Below are positions 7,252-7,960 of a DNA stretch of 7,960 nt, piece by piece. Position 1 is the stretch's first letter; each line of letters opens with the position of its first letter. Made by a program: the position numbers and the translations under genes. The DNA is taken from positions 1-7,960 of the forward strand of contig JBGTKH010000189.1 of assembly GCA_041744735.1 (NCBI GenBank), read 5' to 3'. Below the pieces are notes generated by a model, which did no database searches, had not been told where the DNA came from, and saw nothing but the letters and a program-made list of their open reading frames with translations. This stretch comes from JBGTKH01 sp041744735. Lineage in GTDB: Bacteria; Planctomycetota; Planctomycetia; Pirellulales; Pirellulaceae.

Positions 7252-7686
7252 ATGAAGAGGACTCACGAATTTCAAATCGAAATCCCGGCGGAACATCGGG
7301 AAATTCGAGCGGTGCAGGAGCGCGTGGCGGCGGCACTGGACGACTTGCAATACTCCAGTACAGACAAGTTCAGCGTGCGGTTGGCGCTGGAAGAGGCACT
7401 GGTGAACGCCATCGAGCACGGCAATCGGTCTGATCCCGCCAAACTTGTGCGCATTCGCTGCTGTGCGAATCGGCAGAAGATCCGTTTGGAAGTGGAAGAT
7501 CTTGGCTGGGGCTTTTGCCGCGAACAAGTGCCGTGCCCAACGCTCGACGAAAACCTCGAAAGACCCAACGGCCGCGGCATCAAGTTGATGCGCGAACTGA
7601 TGAACTTGCTGGAGTTCAACGAGCGCGGCAATCTGGTCGTCATGGAAAAACATCGCCAGCCGCAACTTGCCCCGGCCGACGGTTAG
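7252..7686 (+). CDS. RsbW-like ATP-binding serine kinase/anti-sigma factor
   Basis: The 144-residue product is a stand-alone GHKL ATPase domain of the RsbW/SpoIIAB kind (HATPase_c_2). Such proteins hold sigma factors or phosphorylate a STAS-domain anti-anti-sigma partner. Motifs visible are the N box LALEEALVNAIEHGN (residues 44-58, with E47/E48 and N52), the G1 box DLGWGF (83-88, pattern DxGxGF) and the G2 box NGRGIKLMRELMN (106-118). Length is normal and no sensor or membrane part is attached. ATG 7252 is chosen because GGAAG lies 6 bases before it; a TTG at 7240 would add four residues with no better signal. A promoter-like pair lies upstream. No STAS, PP2C phosphatase or sigma gene is in the window, so its partner is unknown. 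The gene's last 47 bases overlap the end of the convergent LanC-like gene. Confidence 0.88.
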   Translation: MKRTHEFQIEIPAEHREIRAVQERVAAALDDLQYSSTDKFSVRLALEEALVNAIEHGNRSDPAKLVRIRCCANRQKIRLEVEDLGWGFCREQVPCPTLDENLERPNGRGIKLMRELMNLLEFNERGNLVVMEKHRQPQLAPADG

Positions 7687-7960
7687 GCATGATGATCAGA
7701 GGCGAAGGCACGTTTTCGGAATCGTGCAGCCGAAGGTAGAAGTGGCCGATTCCGGCGGTCCCCAACATCAAAGTCAAGTTCTCTAAGCCGCGGCCAATTC
7801 CGCAGGGCCATGGCATCGACCCTCGTTCCATGCGTTCGATGCCGTCGCGTCCTATGGACTCAGCAATTTCACGCAAATCGGTCCGATTCAGAACGTCGGC
7901 CGCCAGAATCATCAATTCCGTGTTGCCAGTCACACCGTGGCACAAACAGTAATCGTCGTC
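7640..7960 (-). CDS. C-terminal end of a LanC-like lanthionine cyclase domain (LanM or LanC; runs off right edge)
   Basis: The visible 106 residues start mid-protein at the window edge with DDDYCLCHGVTGNTELM. The Cys-His pair in LCHG matches two of the zinc ligands of LanC-type cyclases, which close thioether rings in lanthipeptides. Further hallmarks are PWPCG and the closing repeat LMLGTAGIGHFYLRLHD, followed by VPSPLIIMP, an ending seen in type II LanM synthetases. Whether the whole protein is a LanM, with an N-terminal dehydratase, or a LanC-like protein cannot be decided because that part lies beyond 7960. The stop at 7640-7642 falls inside the 3' end of the RsbW-like gene on the other strand. 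No precursor peptide gene is seen in the window. Confidence 0.75.
   Translation of the reverse strand, partial: DDDYCLCHGVTGNTELMILAADVLNRTDLREIAESIGRDGIERMERGSMPWPCGIGRGLENLTLMLGTAGIGHFYLRLHDSENVPSPLIIMPNRRPGQVAAGDVFP

Overview
The window looks like an accessory, rearranged stretch of a GC-rich bacterial genome, most probably a planctomycete. The reasons are indirect: truncated transposase genes of a type common in that phylum, palindromic repeats that begin with GGGTGGCATG, an RsbW-like kinase, and a lanthionine-synthetase-like gene. No rRNA, tRNA or universal marker gene is present, so the assignment is inference.

Layout. At 1-272 (minus) is the start of an unrecognised protein that runs off the left edge. 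At 325-630 (minus) is a broken gene resembling the N-terminus of TIGR04141/DUF6119 proteins. At 700-976, 1744-1946 and 6315-6643, all on the plus strand, lie three related remnants of one IS200-like/REP-associated transposase gene, each cut before the catalytic region. Between the first two, on the minus strand, is an intact two-gene toxin-antitoxin module: antitoxin 1486-1719 and PIN/VapC-type toxin 1045-1479, with palindromes just upstream of the antitoxin start. A possible STAND NTPase fragment follows at 1970-2125.

The plus-strand segment 2176-4518 is a decayed type I restriction-modification locus. The hsdM gene keeps its frame but has lost about the whole region that carries the SAM-binding motif, and has gained an insertion made of a palindromic block plus six 18-bp tandem repeats. 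It overlaps a complete RhuM-family gene, which in turn overlaps a 40-codon ORF that repeats the C-terminal sequence of HsdM and ends in an 88-bp palindromic element. No hsdS or hsdR is seen in the window.

On the minus strand, 6127-4612, a class III nucleotide cyclase is followed by a radical SAM protein. Their reading frames overlap by 140 bp and the plausible coding signal switches frame near 5650, so this is either a frameshifted fusion or an unusual coupled pair. It is the least ordinary gene arrangement here. The right end holds a DUF433-like remnant (6686-6898, minus), a largely empty stretch, a plausible promoter at 7150-7177, an RsbW-like ATP-binding kinase (7252-7686, plus) and the C-terminal end of a LanC-like cyclase domain (7640-7960, minus), which overlaps the kinase gene tail to tail.

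Read as a whole, this is a graveyard of defence-type and mobile genes in which the toxin-antitoxin pair, RhuM, the cyclase/radical SAM pair and the RsbW-like gene are the parts most likely to be expressed as functional proteins.
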